Origin: Crocinitomicaceae bacterium
Lineage (GTDB): Bacteria; Bacteroidota; Bacteroidia; Flavobacteriales_D; Crocinitomicaceae
Direction of reading: 5' to 3'
Assembly: GCA_021325675.1 (NCBI GenBank)
Contig: JAJTCM010000006.1
Location: 62,001-126,000, forward strand
Length of the DNA stretch: 64,000 nucleotides
Part shown: positions 18,128-25,249 of the stretch, piece after piece
How positions within the stretch are numbered: the stretch's first letter is position 1
Layout: the number at the start of each line of letters is the position of its first letter
Translations under genes and position numbers: made by a program
The notes under the pieces: generated by a model
The model's database searches: none
What the model was told of the DNA's origin: nothing
Seen by the model: only the letters and a program-made list of their open reading frames with translations

Positions 18128-18665
18128 AATTCACCGTATTGGAGTGAAAATAGCCTTCTTTAATGAGCATTTCCCGCAAAAGCGCGCGCGCCCTGCTGTA
18201 CTGCGATTTGGACGTTCCGGGCTGGATCCCGAGCTGCTGCGCAATTTCATCGTGCTGGTAACCCTCAATCGCAAAGAGGTTGAACACAATGCGGTAGCCT
18301 TCGGGCAGGCGCTGGATTTTTTGGAGCAAATCTTCCAGCGCCAGCGCTTCCAGGATATCGTCTAGCTCCTGCGCTTTTTCGAAATATTCTTCGACATAAA
18401 GCACGCTTTCTTTGTCTTTCTTTGCGCTCCGGTATTTTTCAAATACGCAGTTGAGCGTAACCGTCCGGATCCAGGCGCCCAGTTTTCCTTCGTCCTTGTA
18501 TTTGTGGAGGTTCTGGAAAACACGGATAAAGCTTTCCTGCAACAAATCCTCCGCATCGCTTGTGTTGGAAGAATAACGCAGGCAAACACCTTTCATCATG
18601 TAAGAAAAACGCCGGTACAGCTCTTTCTGGGCCTCCCGTTTGTTTTTCAGGCAGGCCTTCAGCAA
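18117..18665 (-). CDS. ECF-type RNA polymerase sigma factor
   Basis: 182 residues. Region 2 is seen as SSNTSDAEDLLQESFIRVF with LGAWIRTVTLN, and region 4 as LPEGYRIVFNLFAIEGY with HDEIAQQLGI and SQYSRARALLREM, a normal ECF pair. The start is TTG at 18665. The open frame continues upstream for about 17 codons (reading IKHPDFHSEADLLKACL) with no ATG or GTG before the preceding stop, so either TTG or an unusual codon is used. It lies 43 bases after a T9SS gene in a minus-strand run of five genes and overlaps the probable anti-sigma gene by 11 bases. Confidence 0.92.
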   Translation of the reverse strand: MLKACLKNKREAQKELYRRFSYMMKGVCLRYSSNTSDAEDLLQESFIRVFQNLHKYKDEGKLGAWIRTVTLNCVFEKYRSAKKDKESVLYVEEYFEKAQELDDILEALALEDLLQKIQRLPEGYRIVFNLFAIEGYQHDEIAQQLGIQPGTSKSQYSRARALLREMLIKEGYFHSNTVNYDK

Positions 18666-18708
18666 GTCAGCTTCGCTATGGAAATCCGGGTGCTTGATCG
18701 TTTTGTTT

Positions 18709-19521
18709 TTAGTATTTTACAATCTTTTCGGAGAAGCTCTCCCCTTTTTCCGTTTCCAGCTTCAAAACGTACAGGCCATTTTTCAAAGCCTGCATCTGTA
18801 GCTCGTGCTTATCTGAAAAAGCAGTATTTTTCACTTCGCGGCCGTTCAGGTCCAGTAAGCGCATGCTGAAAGGAAGCCCGTTTTTATTTCCAACTTGGAG
18901 CAAGTCACTGTTTTCATCATAAGCGATTGTGAATTCTTCCCGGCTGATTTCACTGATACTTAATTGTTCCACGATTTCCAGGCTGATCTCATCGAATAAA
19001 ACTTCTTCAAAAATTAAATCGCCCATCGTCGAGGAAAGGACCAGCGTCAGGGAATCTGTATCCGTGAGCTGGATTGTATCGTAAAACGTGATCTGGCGCC
19101 AATCGTCCGTTAGCTCAGAAATATTTTTGCTTTCGGTATAAATCCCGTTTTCCGTAATCCCGAGGGACATAATTCCCAGGCAGGGCACATCGGAATTGGA
19201 TTTGATCCAGGCATCCGCGCGAAAGCTGATATTACCTTCCAAACCTGTGAGATGGTACAGTACGTTGCCGTTCGGGAAACCCGCCGTTAGCGCTACACAC
19301 CAACGGTTTTCGGGGATCAGCGACGGTGAGTCCTGCTCGAAATGAACCATGCAGGAACCATTTTCGGTGCAATGATTGCTCAGCGGTTCGCCGCAGCTGT
19401 TCTGCCAGTAACTGCAATTGATGTTGAGATCATTTTGATCAAAGCTTGGGTTGAGGATCAGGTTTTGTGCCCCCAGCTGCGTCCCGGCAGCCAAAAACAA
19501 AAGTAAAATCATTGTTTTCAT
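18709..19521 (-). CDS. Secreted protein with T9SS type A sorting domain
   Basis: 270 residues from the ATG at 19521, which opens a signal peptide (KTMILLLFLAAGTQLGAQ). The mature N-terminus starts LILNPSFD, typical of carbohydrate-binding-like jelly-roll domains in secreted Bacteroidota proteins, with several Cys residues at about 35-65. The last 75 residues form a type A C-terminal domain (MRLLDLNGREVKN, GLYVLKLETEKG, SEKIVKY), the signal for type IX secretion and surface attachment. It is third in a five-gene envelope/sigma operon. The binding target is unknown. Confidence 0.8.
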   Translation of the reverse strand: MKTMILLLFLAAGTQLGAQNLILNPSFDQNDLNINCSYWQNSCGEPLSNHCTENGSCMVHFEQDSPSLIPENRWCVALTAGFPNGNVLYHLTGLEGNISFRADAWIKSNSDVPCLGIMSLGITENGIYTESKNISELTDDWRQITFYDTIQLTDTDSLTLVLSSTMGDLIFEEVLFDEISLEIVEQLSISEISREEFTIAYDENSDLLQVGNKNGLPFSMRLLDLNGREVKNTAFSDKHELQMQALKNGLYVLKLETEKGESFSEKIVKY

Positions 19522-19543
19522 AGATATAAATGTATTAAAAAGT

Positions 19544-20065
19544 TTAGAGTATTGAAAATCCGAAGCGGAGCTCGAGCTGTTTGAAATAACCGCGGGTGAT
19601 GTAATCATCCCACCAGGAACTGCGGAAATCGAGCATGGAAATCCGGTAACCGACCGAAGTTGTCAGCCCGAAATGCTTGCCGGTAAAGTGTGAAATCCCG
19701 ATGGATGCCCCGGCAAAAACACCGCCTTTGTTGAAAGAATTCTGCTGGCGCGGTTCGCTGATCCCGAAATTAAGCGCCGCAAACGGCTTGGACGAGCTTT
19801 TGTTCAATTGATAAAACACGTCGCCAAAGCAGCTGAAATGCTGGTCGCCGAGGTAAAATTCCGTTCCAATACCTACGCCTGCCCCAAAATTCGGGCTAAA
19901 GCGATAGCCGTTGATGACATTGAACGTCACGGAAGACTGGTTGCCGCAAAGCAGGCCCAGCGTAGAACGGTTGTAGCATTTGCCAGGTGTTTCGGCCTCC
20001 TGTGCGGATAAAGCCGCTGACAAAACAAGACTTAAAGCTAAAATAACTGTTTTCATCCTTTTCAT
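19544..20065 (-). CDS. Outer membrane beta-barrel-like protein
   Basis: 173 residues starting at the ATG one base after the stop of the LVIVD gene. The signal peptide is KTVILALSLVLSAALSAQ. The mature protein alternates Gly/aromatic strands (NFGAGVGIGTEFYLG, CFGDVFYQLN, HFGLTTSVGYRIS) and ends LELRFGFSIL with a terminal hydrophobic strand, as expected for a small barrel of the OmpA/OmpW-like size. Its job is not known; its neighbours are a lipoprotein and a T9SS cargo. Confidence 0.75.
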   Translation of the reverse strand: MKRMKTVILALSLVLSAALSAQEAETPGKCYNRSTLGLLCGNQSSVTFNVINGYRFSPNFGAGVGIGTEFYLGDQHFSCFGDVFYQLNKSSSKPFAALNFGISEPRQQNSFNKGGVFAGASIGISHFTGKHFGLTTSVGYRISMLDFRSSWWDDYITRGYFKQLELRFGFSIL

Positions 20066-20066
20066 G

Positions 20067-21341
20067 TTACTGTTCAATGCTGATCTCACTCAGTAAAGTG
20101 ATGTTCTTGCGGTTGGAATAATCGTATTGATAAATCCCGTTTTCACCGATCACGATCGCCAGCTGATTGTGCGGGATCACGTCAATTGCCCGGATATGCC
20201 TGTATTTTTCGATCAGCTGGTTGCCACAGTCTTCAGGCTGTGATGCGTCGTAAATTTTCAGTCCGGCTTCACCGTCACAGATAAAAAGTGTTCCCTGGTC
20301 GATTCCCAAACCATACGGTCCGCGCATTTCGAAGGTTTTTTTCAGTTCCGGCGATTGAATATTTGAAATGTCGATTACTTGCAGCTGGTTGATATTTCCG
20401 CCGCAAAAACCGCTCGAGCGAACCGTTACGTAAGCATAATTGTCTTCAACAACGACAGGATCGCAGGCGCGCATGTGTGAAACACTTGAAATGTAATGCG
20501 GTACAGCCGGGTTGGAAAGTCCATAAATCAGCATGCCCGTCGTTGTACCCATAAACAAGTGATCGCCGTGCGGGAAAAGCGTTTCCACATTGCCCTGCAT
20601 CCAGATTTCTGCCGCGGGAACAGGAAATTGAGGATTGCTGACATCCACCGGGATCAAGCGCCCCATGTCATAAGCATACAGGTAATCGCCGGCGAGTGCA
20701 AATTTGGTGATGGAGCCCGAAATGCCGGAGCTTCCTGATCCCGGGTTTCCATTGCTCGCCGCCAGCATAACATCTCCTTCAAAAACCATGATACCGCCGT
20801 TTCCATTTCCGCCGCCAGAATATTGAATCTGATCGGTTTCTTCTTCAATTTCCTTGATTTTCCAGTCCACAACGAGACCTTTGGAGCTTTCAACGGCAAT
20901 TTTCGGATAGTTTTTCAGGCAAACGGCTTCCTGTGTCGGAAAAACATTTTCCAGGCGCCTGAATTCCACCGGGTGGGCCATATTGCTCAAATCGATGCAC
21001 ACTAAGTCCATCAGGCTGGAAACGTACATCACTGAACCGCGGATGGCGATGTTGGAACAGCCCGGAATTTTGAGAAAACCTGTTTTCACCGGGTTCGAAG
21101 GATTGGAATTGTCAATGAAATGCACCCCGGCATTCGTTTCAACAACGAAAAGATAATTGTCCTTGATGTAGATATTTCCGCGCAGCTTCACCGGGCGGGC
21201 AATTTCGAAGGCAACGCTGCTGCGGAAAGTTTCGGGGTCCATATAAACCGCTTCATACATTTTGTAGCGGGCGATGTATTTGTCTTTACAGCCAACAAGC
21301 ACAAGCAGTAAAGCGCAAAGAAGGGTAACCGGATATTTCAT
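20067..21341 (-). CDS. LVIVD-repeat lipoprotein
   Basis: 424 residues. The lipobox is LVLVGC with Cys18. The mature protein carries repeated propeller-like units, each with a strand pattern of the type YLFVVETNAGVHFIDNSNP, YLYAYDMGRLIPVDVSNP and YAYVTVRSS followed by LQVIDISN, which is the LVIVD repeat. A Gly/Asn/Ser-rich loop near 180-215 interrupts the propeller. Such proteins sit on the cell surface in Bacteroidota; ligands are unknown. It is the first gene of the operon ending at the TM/barrel gene at 16880. Confidence 0.85.
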   Translation of the reverse strand: MKYPVTLLCALLLVLVGCKDKYIARYKMYEAVYMDPETFRSSVAFEIARPVKLRGNIYIKDNYLFVVETNAGVHFIDNSNPSNPVKTGFLKIPGCSNIAIRGSVMYVSSLMDLVCIDLSNMAHPVEFRRLENVFPTQEAVCLKNYPKIAVESSKGLVVDWKIKEIEEETDQIQYSGGGNGNGGIMVFEGDVMLAASNGNPGSGSSGISGSITKFALAGDYLYAYDMGRLIPVDVSNPQFPVPAAEIWMQGNVETLFPHGDHLFMGTTTGMLIYGLSNPAVPHYISSVSHMRACDPVVVEDNYAYVTVRSSGFCGGNINQLQVIDISNIQSPELKKTFEMRGPYGLGIDQGTLFICDGEAGLKIYDASQPEDCGNQLIEKYRHIRAIDVIPHNQLAIVIGENGIYQYDYSNRKNITLLSEISIEQ

Positions 21342-21447
21342 AAGATTGATATTTGATTTTTAAGCCTAATGAATAAAATGCGGAAATGGTTGCACCGGAA
21401 ACAAAAAATTGAACCCGGGTTGTTAAACTTTTGTGAAAAATTTCTTT

Positions 21448-21455
21448 TACATTTG
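21448..21455 (+). promoter_or_regulatory. -7 box of the DUF4476 gene
   Basis: TACATTTG matches TAnnTTTG, 50 bases upstream of the ATG; a TTTTG lies 14 bases before it, closer than usual for a -33 element. Confidence 0.45.
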
Positions 21456-21505
21456 AAACGGAATACTTTTTGTTTTCCTGAAGAAAGACACAAAAAACAC
21501 AGATT

Positions 21506-22171
21506 ATGAAAACAATTTTTACATGCCTCGTCCTTCTTACATTTCAACTTTCCGTCTCCGCTTCGGAATTGTTCGTGCGGATCAATAAACCGGGCTCGTT
21601 TTATGCGATGCTTGGCTTGCAGACGCATTACAACAACTCGAACGTGTTCCGCTTTTTTGACCTTCCGCAGGGGATCAACGACCTGAAAGTTTATTACAAT
21701 AACACGTCTGATCTTTTCTGGTCGGGCACTGTCAACCTGGATTACAATGAGCGTGTGGTATGCGAAATCGACGCCAACGGCAACCTGATCGTGATCCAGC
21801 GCCAAATGATGAATATCATCAACTGGTATACTTCCACGCCGCAGCAAGGCAGTTACGGAAGCTACAACAACCAGTTTTACGGCAACAACAGCCCGGACAA
21901 CAGCGGATATTACGAGTTCATCAAATTACTGAAGGCTGAATCCTTTGATTCCGGCAAACTGGAAAAAGCAAAAAATTACGCTTCAAAAACAATGCTTTCC
22001 GCAGGGCAGATCTCAGAGATCGCCGGGACGTTTTCCTTTGACTCCAACCGCCTGGACTGGGCCAAATACGCTTACCAGTATTGTTTCGACAAACAGAATT
22101 ATTTTCTCCTGAAGCCAACGTTCTCGTTTACTTCAAATTATACGAGCCTGGAGGAGTTTATTAATAAATGA
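21506..22171 (+). CDS. Secreted DUF4476-domain protein
   Basis: 221 residues. The signal peptide is KTIFTCLVLLTFQLSVSAS. An N-terminal beta domain (FVRINKPGSFYAMLG, WSGTVNLDYNERVV) is joined through a Gln/Gly/Tyr/Asn-rich linker at about 115-130 to a helical C-terminal domain (FDSGKLEKAKNYASKTML, LDWAKYAYQYCFD, SLEEFINK). The latter matches the DUF4476 pattern of Bacteroidota. Function is unknown. It is transcribed alone, followed by an inverted repeat. Confidence 0.8.
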   Translation: MKTIFTCLVLLTFQLSVSASELFVRINKPGSFYAMLGLQTHYNNSNVFRFFDLPQGINDLKVYYNNTSDLFWSGTVNLDYNERVVCEIDANGNLIVIQRQMMNIINWYTSTPQQGSYGSYNNQFYGNNSPDNSGYYEFIKLLKAESFDSGKLEKAKNYASKTMLSAGQISEIAGTFSFDSNRLDWAKYAYQYCFDKQNYFLLKPTFSFTSNYTSLEEFINK

Positions 22172-22179
22172 TAAATGTT

Positions 22180-22226
22180 GAATTATGAGTGATGAATGTG
22201 AACAGGGAATTCATCACTCATAATTC
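22180..22226. repeat. Perfect 18-base inverted repeat
   Basis: GAATTATGAGTGATGAAT at 22180-22197 is repeated inverted at 22209-22226 with an 11-base loop, between the DUF4476 and VOC genes. It belongs to a family of ATGATGAATG-rich palindromes also seen near 22672, 44466 and 53541. It could act as a terminator-like hairpin. Confidence 0.8.
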
Positions 22227-22240
22227 ATAACTATAAAAAA

Positions 22241-22660
22241 ATGGACGGACAAATCATTGGGTTGGGCGGGATTTTCATCAAATTCAGGGACCCGAAAAAA
22301 ATGAACAGCTGGTACAAGGAAGTGCTTGGGCTTACCACGAACGATTATGGTGTTTTGTTTGGCTACAATCACCAGGCGGCGGAGAAAAAAACCGCGTTCC
22401 TTCAGCTCGGAACTTTTGAGGAAAACACCAAATATTTTGGGAGCGACAGCCAGCAGGTGATGCTGAATTTCCGGGTGAAGAACGTCGAAGCTTTCCTGGA
22501 ACAACTCAAAGCAAAGGACGTCAAAATTGTGGATGAAATAGAAAGCTACGATTACGGCAAATTTGTTCATATTGAAGACCCGGAAGGCAACCGCATCGAA
22601 TTCTGGGAGCCGGTGGATTCTGAATTTGAAAGCAGCGAGCCTTTTCACGTAATGGATTGA
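22241..22660 (+). CDS. VOC-superfamily (glyoxalase-like) protein
   Basis: 139 residues. The fold is recognisable from the paired repeats: GGIFIKFRDPKKMNSWYKEV in the N-terminal half and HIEDPEGNRIEFWEP in the second half, the latter ending with the metal-ligand Glu of vicinal-oxygen-chelate proteins. It may be a lyase, dioxygenase or resistance protein; the substrate cannot be read from sequence. It stands alone between two palindromic repeats. Confidence 0.9.
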   Translation: MDGQIIGLGGIFIKFRDPKKMNSWYKEVLGLTTNDYGVLFGYNHQAAEKKTAFLQLGTFEENTKYFGSDSQQVMLNFRVKNVEAFLEQLKAKDVKIVDEIESYDYGKFVHIEDPEGNRIEFWEPVDSEFESSEPFHVMD

Positions 22661-22661
22661 T

Positions 22662-22720
22662 TTGAATGATGAGTGATGAATGAATTCCAACATGTATAAT
22701 TCATAATTCAACATTCACCC
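22662..22720. repeat. Second ATGATGAGTGATGAATG palindromic spacer
   Basis: The spacer after the VOC gene repeats the word ATGATGAGTGATGAAT and then carries its partial complement (AATTCATAATTCAACATTCA). It is the same repeat family as at 22180, so the VOC gene is bracketed by related palindromes. Confidence 0.6.
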
Positions 22721-22787
22721 TCAGCTAATTAACATCCCGTTTTTCATATCATTTTCGCAAAAATCAATTAAAAAGGTCGGTTTCGTT

Positions 22788-22795
22788 TATCTTTG
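22788..22795 (+). promoter_or_regulatory. -7 box of the DUF4143 gene
   Basis: TATCTTTG matches TAnnTTTG and ends 17 bases before the ATG at 22813. Confidence 0.55.
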
Positions 22796-22812
22796 GACGA
22801 AAAACACGGTTT

Positions 22813-23940
22813 ATGATCAAGCGCGAAATCCAAAAAGAAATCCAGGAGCATATCCTCAACAACAAAGTTCTTATCCTGAAAGCACCGGCTTTTACGCAGC
22901 GCACGAAGCTTGTCATGGAAAGCTTTCCGAAGCATACCCAGCAGCTGCTTTTTGACTTCAGCGATAAAAAAACGCAAAAACAGTTTAAGGATTTCAGCCC
23001 CGAAAATTTCAAATCCCGGGTCGGGTCAAGCAAGTGCATCGTTTTCCGTGAAGCGCAGCTTTTAAGCAATCTGCAGCAGCTTATCGAGCTTGTTTTGTTT
23101 GAAGAAAACGACCTGACGCTGGTTTGCATTTGTTCTTACGATCCGCCGCTGGATGATTTACTGACGGAAGCCCTTGCGCAAAACAACCTGATCCTGAGCT
23201 TTCAGGCACCCGGTTTTAAAGAAATCGCCAATCAGCTGGGATTAATCAAAGTAGAGAAAAATCTTGAGGAACGGCTCATTTTTGGAAACTATCCTGCCGT
23301 ACTTGAAAACCCGGAAAATGCGGCGGCCCTGCTCCAAAAAATTACGGACCAGATTGCAGGCTACCCCTTTTCGAAAAGCGAACGGATCAATAAAAAGGAC
23401 AAGCTGAAAAAAATGCTGCAATACATCGCCTTTCACATCGGCGAGCAGCTTTCATATAATCAGATCGGCACAAAATCCGGGCTGGATAACGAAACCGTTG
23501 AACGCTACGTGACCATGCTCGAAAAAGCGTTCATTCTCTTCCGTCTGCCGGTTTATTCCACCAACCAGCGGTATGAGCTTGGGAAAACACACTGTTTCTA
23601 CTTCTTTGATAACGGGATCCGCAATTCATTTATCCAGAATTTCAACGAGCCTGAAATCCGTAACGACCTCGACCAGCTCTGGAAAAACTGGGTCATTTCA
23701 GAACGGATGAAAAAACTCAGGCAAAGTAAAACGGAGAAAAATCCGTGTTTCTGGGTGACACATACCAAACAGCAAATGGACTATATGGAAGTGGGCCAGA
23801 AAGAAATGAAAGCTTACCAGCTGATCTGGGATAAAAGCGACAAATTCCGGGTGCCGGCAATGTTCCTGAAATATTACCCTAAAGCGCTGACTTATAAGAT
23901 AAACCGCTCTTCTTACTGGAGTTTCCTGAGCAAAGATTAA
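22813..23940 (+). CDS. AAA_14/DUF4143-type protein with degenerate ATPase motifs
   Basis: 375 residues. The overall plan is that of AAA_14 plus DUF4143 proteins: an N-terminal ATPase-like domain, then QYIAFHIGEQLSYNQIGTKS (winged helix) with VERYVTMLEKAFILFRLP, and the C-terminal nuclease-fold-like part with KTHCFYFFDNGIRN and WVISERMKKL. The P-loop place reads VLILKAPAFTQRTKL with no GxxxxGKT. The Walker B place reads CIVFREAQ instead of a DEAQ form. ATP hydrolysis is therefore unlikely. It might be a regulatory or decoy paralogue; the function of the family is unclear. Confidence 0.8.
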   Translation: MIKREIQKEIQEHILNNKVLILKAPAFTQRTKLVMESFPKHTQQLLFDFSDKKTQKQFKDFSPENFKSRVGSSKCIVFREAQLLSNLQQLIELVLFEENDLTLVCICSYDPPLDDLLTEALAQNNLILSFQAPGFKEIANQLGLIKVEKNLEERLIFGNYPAVLENPENAAALLQKITDQIAGYPFSKSERINKKDKLKKMLQYIAFHIGEQLSYNQIGTKSGLDNETVERYVTMLEKAFILFRLPVYSTNQRYELGKTHCFYFFDNGIRNSFIQNFNEPEIRNDLDQLWKNWVISERMKKLRQSKTEKNPCFWVTHTKQQMDYMEVGQKEMKAYQLIWDKSDKFRVPAMFLKYYPKALTYKINRSSYWSFLSKD

Positions 23941-24061
23941 TCCTTTAAACTTCTGACATTTAGACTCTTAACGCTAAATGCTTTTAGCCCGCGAAAAAAA
24001 AAGCGTATTTTATTCGTCTTAATCCATTTCTTTTTATAATTTTCATAAAAAATTACGGAAC

Positions 24062-24520
24062 ATGGCTACCATTTTTGAAACACGCTTAATTGGCAACATT
24101 GGAAAAGACGCTACTGTGAAAAACATGGAGAGAGGGGTTGTCGCCATTAATTTTCCGGTTGCCCACAATAAGAACTGGAAGGACAAACGCAACGGGGAGT
24201 CAAAAACACGCACCACCTGGGTCAACTGCACGATCTGGAAAAAAGACGGGGCGAACATGCGCATCCTGGATTTCCTCAAAAAAGGCGCTTTAGTAGAATT
24301 GATCGGTACGCCATTTGCCAAAGCTTTCGCCCAGGAAGACGGTTTTATCCGCACGGAAATCCGTTTGAACGTTTCAAAAACAAATATTTTACGTCCGGCC
24401 AAATTTGACGAGAATTTCCGGGACGACCTTGTTGACAGCGATGACGCTGATTGTGAGGACGAAAACGACTGCCTCGAAGGCACCGTTGAGGACTACACGC
24501 TTGACGAGAACGATTTTTAA
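24062..24520 (+). CDS. ssb: Single-stranded DNA-binding protein
   Basis: 152 residues. The OB fold is shown by ETRLIGNIGKDATVK, INFPVAHNKNW, TTWVNCTIWKKDG and LVELIGTPFAKAF, the classic SSB order. The tail after about residue 115 is strongly acidic (DDLVDSDDADCEDENDC) and ends DENDF, which fits the partner-binding tip DDDIPF only loosely. It protects single-stranded DNA in replication and repair. It may be a second, non-essential SSB, since Bacteroidota often carry several. It stands just upstream of tRNA-Asn. Confidence 0.92.
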   Translation: MATIFETRLIGNIGKDATVKNMERGVVAINFPVAHNKNWKDKRNGESKTRTTWVNCTIWKKDGANMRILDFLKKGALVELIGTPFAKAFAQEDGFIRTEIRLNVSKTNILRPAKFDENFRDDLVDSDDADCEDENDCLEGTVEDYTLDENDF

Positions 24521-24562
24521 ACTTTTTTTTGAAAGAAGTTTTTTCTTTTTAATTTCTTTTCC

Positions 24563-24570
24563 TATATTTG
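24563..24570 (+). promoter_or_regulatory. -7 box of tRNA-Asn
   Basis: TATATTTG matches TAnnTTTG, 30 bases upstream of the tRNA. Confidence 0.6.
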
Positions 24571-24600
24571 CACTCGCATTTCAGAAATGGTATGCAAAAT

Positions 24601-24674
24601 TCCTCCTTAGCTCAGTCGGTTAGAGCATCTGACTGTTAATCAGAGGGTCCTTGGTTCGAGCCCAAGAGGAGGAG
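24601..24674 (+). tRNA. tRNA-Asn (GTT)
   Basis: A full cloverleaf can be read: acceptor TCCTCCT paired with AGGAGGA (24667-24673), D-loop with AGCTCAGTCGGTTAGAGC, anticodon GTT at 24635-24637 in loop CTGTTAA, and T-loop GGTTCGAGCC. CCA is not encoded. A strong hairpin with a T-tract follows. Confidence 0.96.
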
Positions 24675-24805
24675 CGAAAAACAGAAAGAGAAACAGAGCG
24701 AAAGCGGTTTCTCTTTTTTGTTTTATACAAACCACCATCATGACCGTCTACATACTGCATTCAGAAAAACTTTCCCGCTTTTATACCGGCTTCACTACTG
24801 ATTTG
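24670..24805 (+). repeat. Direct repeat copy 1 (tRNA end, trailer hairpin, 5' part of the GIY-YIG ORF)
   Basis: These 136 bases recur at 25081-25216 with only two mismatches (24676 G/A and a T/C just before the ATG). The copy runs from the last bases of tRNA-Asn through the terminator hairpin to codon 22 of the GIY-YIG gene. Confidence 0.95.
24678..24724 (+). terminator. Trailer hairpin/terminator of tRNA-Asn
   Basis: AAAACAGAAAGAGAAAC (24678-24694) pairs almost fully with GTTTCTCTTTTTTGTTTT (24707-24724). The 12-base top AGAGCGAAAGCG can itself fold as GCGAAAGC. The descending arm supplies the T-tract. Confidence 0.75.
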
Positions 24806-25024
24806 GAAGTGAGATTAAAATTTCACGAAAACGCTGAACAACGAAAATTTACCTATAATGCTGATGATTGGGAAATTTATCATACGATTATTTGCCAGTC
24901 AAAAGCCCAGGCGCTGAAGATTGAAAAGCATATTAAACGTATGAAAAGCAAAATCTATATTCAGAACCTGAAAAAACATCCTGAAATCAATTCAAAACTT
25001 CTTATTAAATACAAAGACTGTTAA
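24740..25024 (+). CDS. Small GIY-YIG (URI-type) nuclease-family protein
   Basis: 94 residues. The nuclease core is recognisable: VYILHS as GIY, FYTGFT as YIG, LEVRLKFH with the catalytic-type Arg25, and KIEKHIK with the Glu. Members are small DNA endonucleases of the UvrC/intron-endonuclease superfamily; this short form has an unknown role and is common in Bacteroidota, often near tRNA or rRNA genes. It lies 65 bases after tRNA-Asn. Its last two codons and stop (GACTGTTAA) fall in a duplicated piece of the tRNA-Asn anticodon arm, so the ORF end is set by the duplication. Confidence 0.85.
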   Translation: MTVYILHSEKLSRFYTGFTTDLEVRLKFHENAEQRKFTYNADDWEIYHTIICQSKAQALKIEKHIKRMKSKIYIQNLKKHPEINSKLLIKYKDC

Positions 25025-25086
25025 TCGAGCCGCGAAAGCTTTCGGGGTTGGTTCGAGCCCATCCCGATAACTATCGGGAGAGGAGC
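25016..25086 (+). pseudogene. Degenerate 3' half of tRNA-Asn
   Basis: GACTGTTAATC (25016-25026) equals the tRNA anticodon arm at 24631-24641, TTGGTTCGAGCCCA (25048-25061) equals its T-arm at 24651-24664, and AGGAGC at 25081 equals its 3' end. Between them sit two small palindromic inserts (CCGCGAAAGCTTTCGGGG and CCCGATAACTATCGGGA). No 5' half is present, so it cannot be a working tRNA. Confidence 0.85.
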
Positions 25087-25216
25087 AAAAAACAGAAAGA
25101 GAAACAGAGCGAAAGCGGTTTCTCTTTTTTGTTTTATACAAACCACCACCATGACCGTCTACATACTGCATTCAGAAAAACTTTCCCGCTTTTATACCGG
25201 CTTCACTACTGATTTG
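25081..25216 (+). repeat. Direct repeat copy 2
   Basis: This is the second copy of 24670-24805, shifted by 411 bases. It contains the same hairpin and the first 22 codons of the GIY-YIG gene, and then diverges. Confidence 0.95.
25089..25135 (+). terminator. Second copy of the tRNA trailer hairpin
   Basis: It is the same stem and T-tract as at 24678-24724, carried by the duplication. It may end transcripts that read through the GIY-YIG gene. Confidence 0.6.
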
Positions 25217-25231
25217 AGACGGTTGTATTAA
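25151..25231 (+). pseudogene. Truncated GIY-YIG copy
   Basis: The ATG and 22 codons match the intact GIY-YIG gene residue for residue. Four unrelated codons and a TAA follow, giving a 26-residue remnant that keeps both GIY and YIG motifs but no Arg/Glu catalytic part. Confidence 0.9.
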
Positions 25232-25249
25232 AGATAATTCGTCTTGAGA

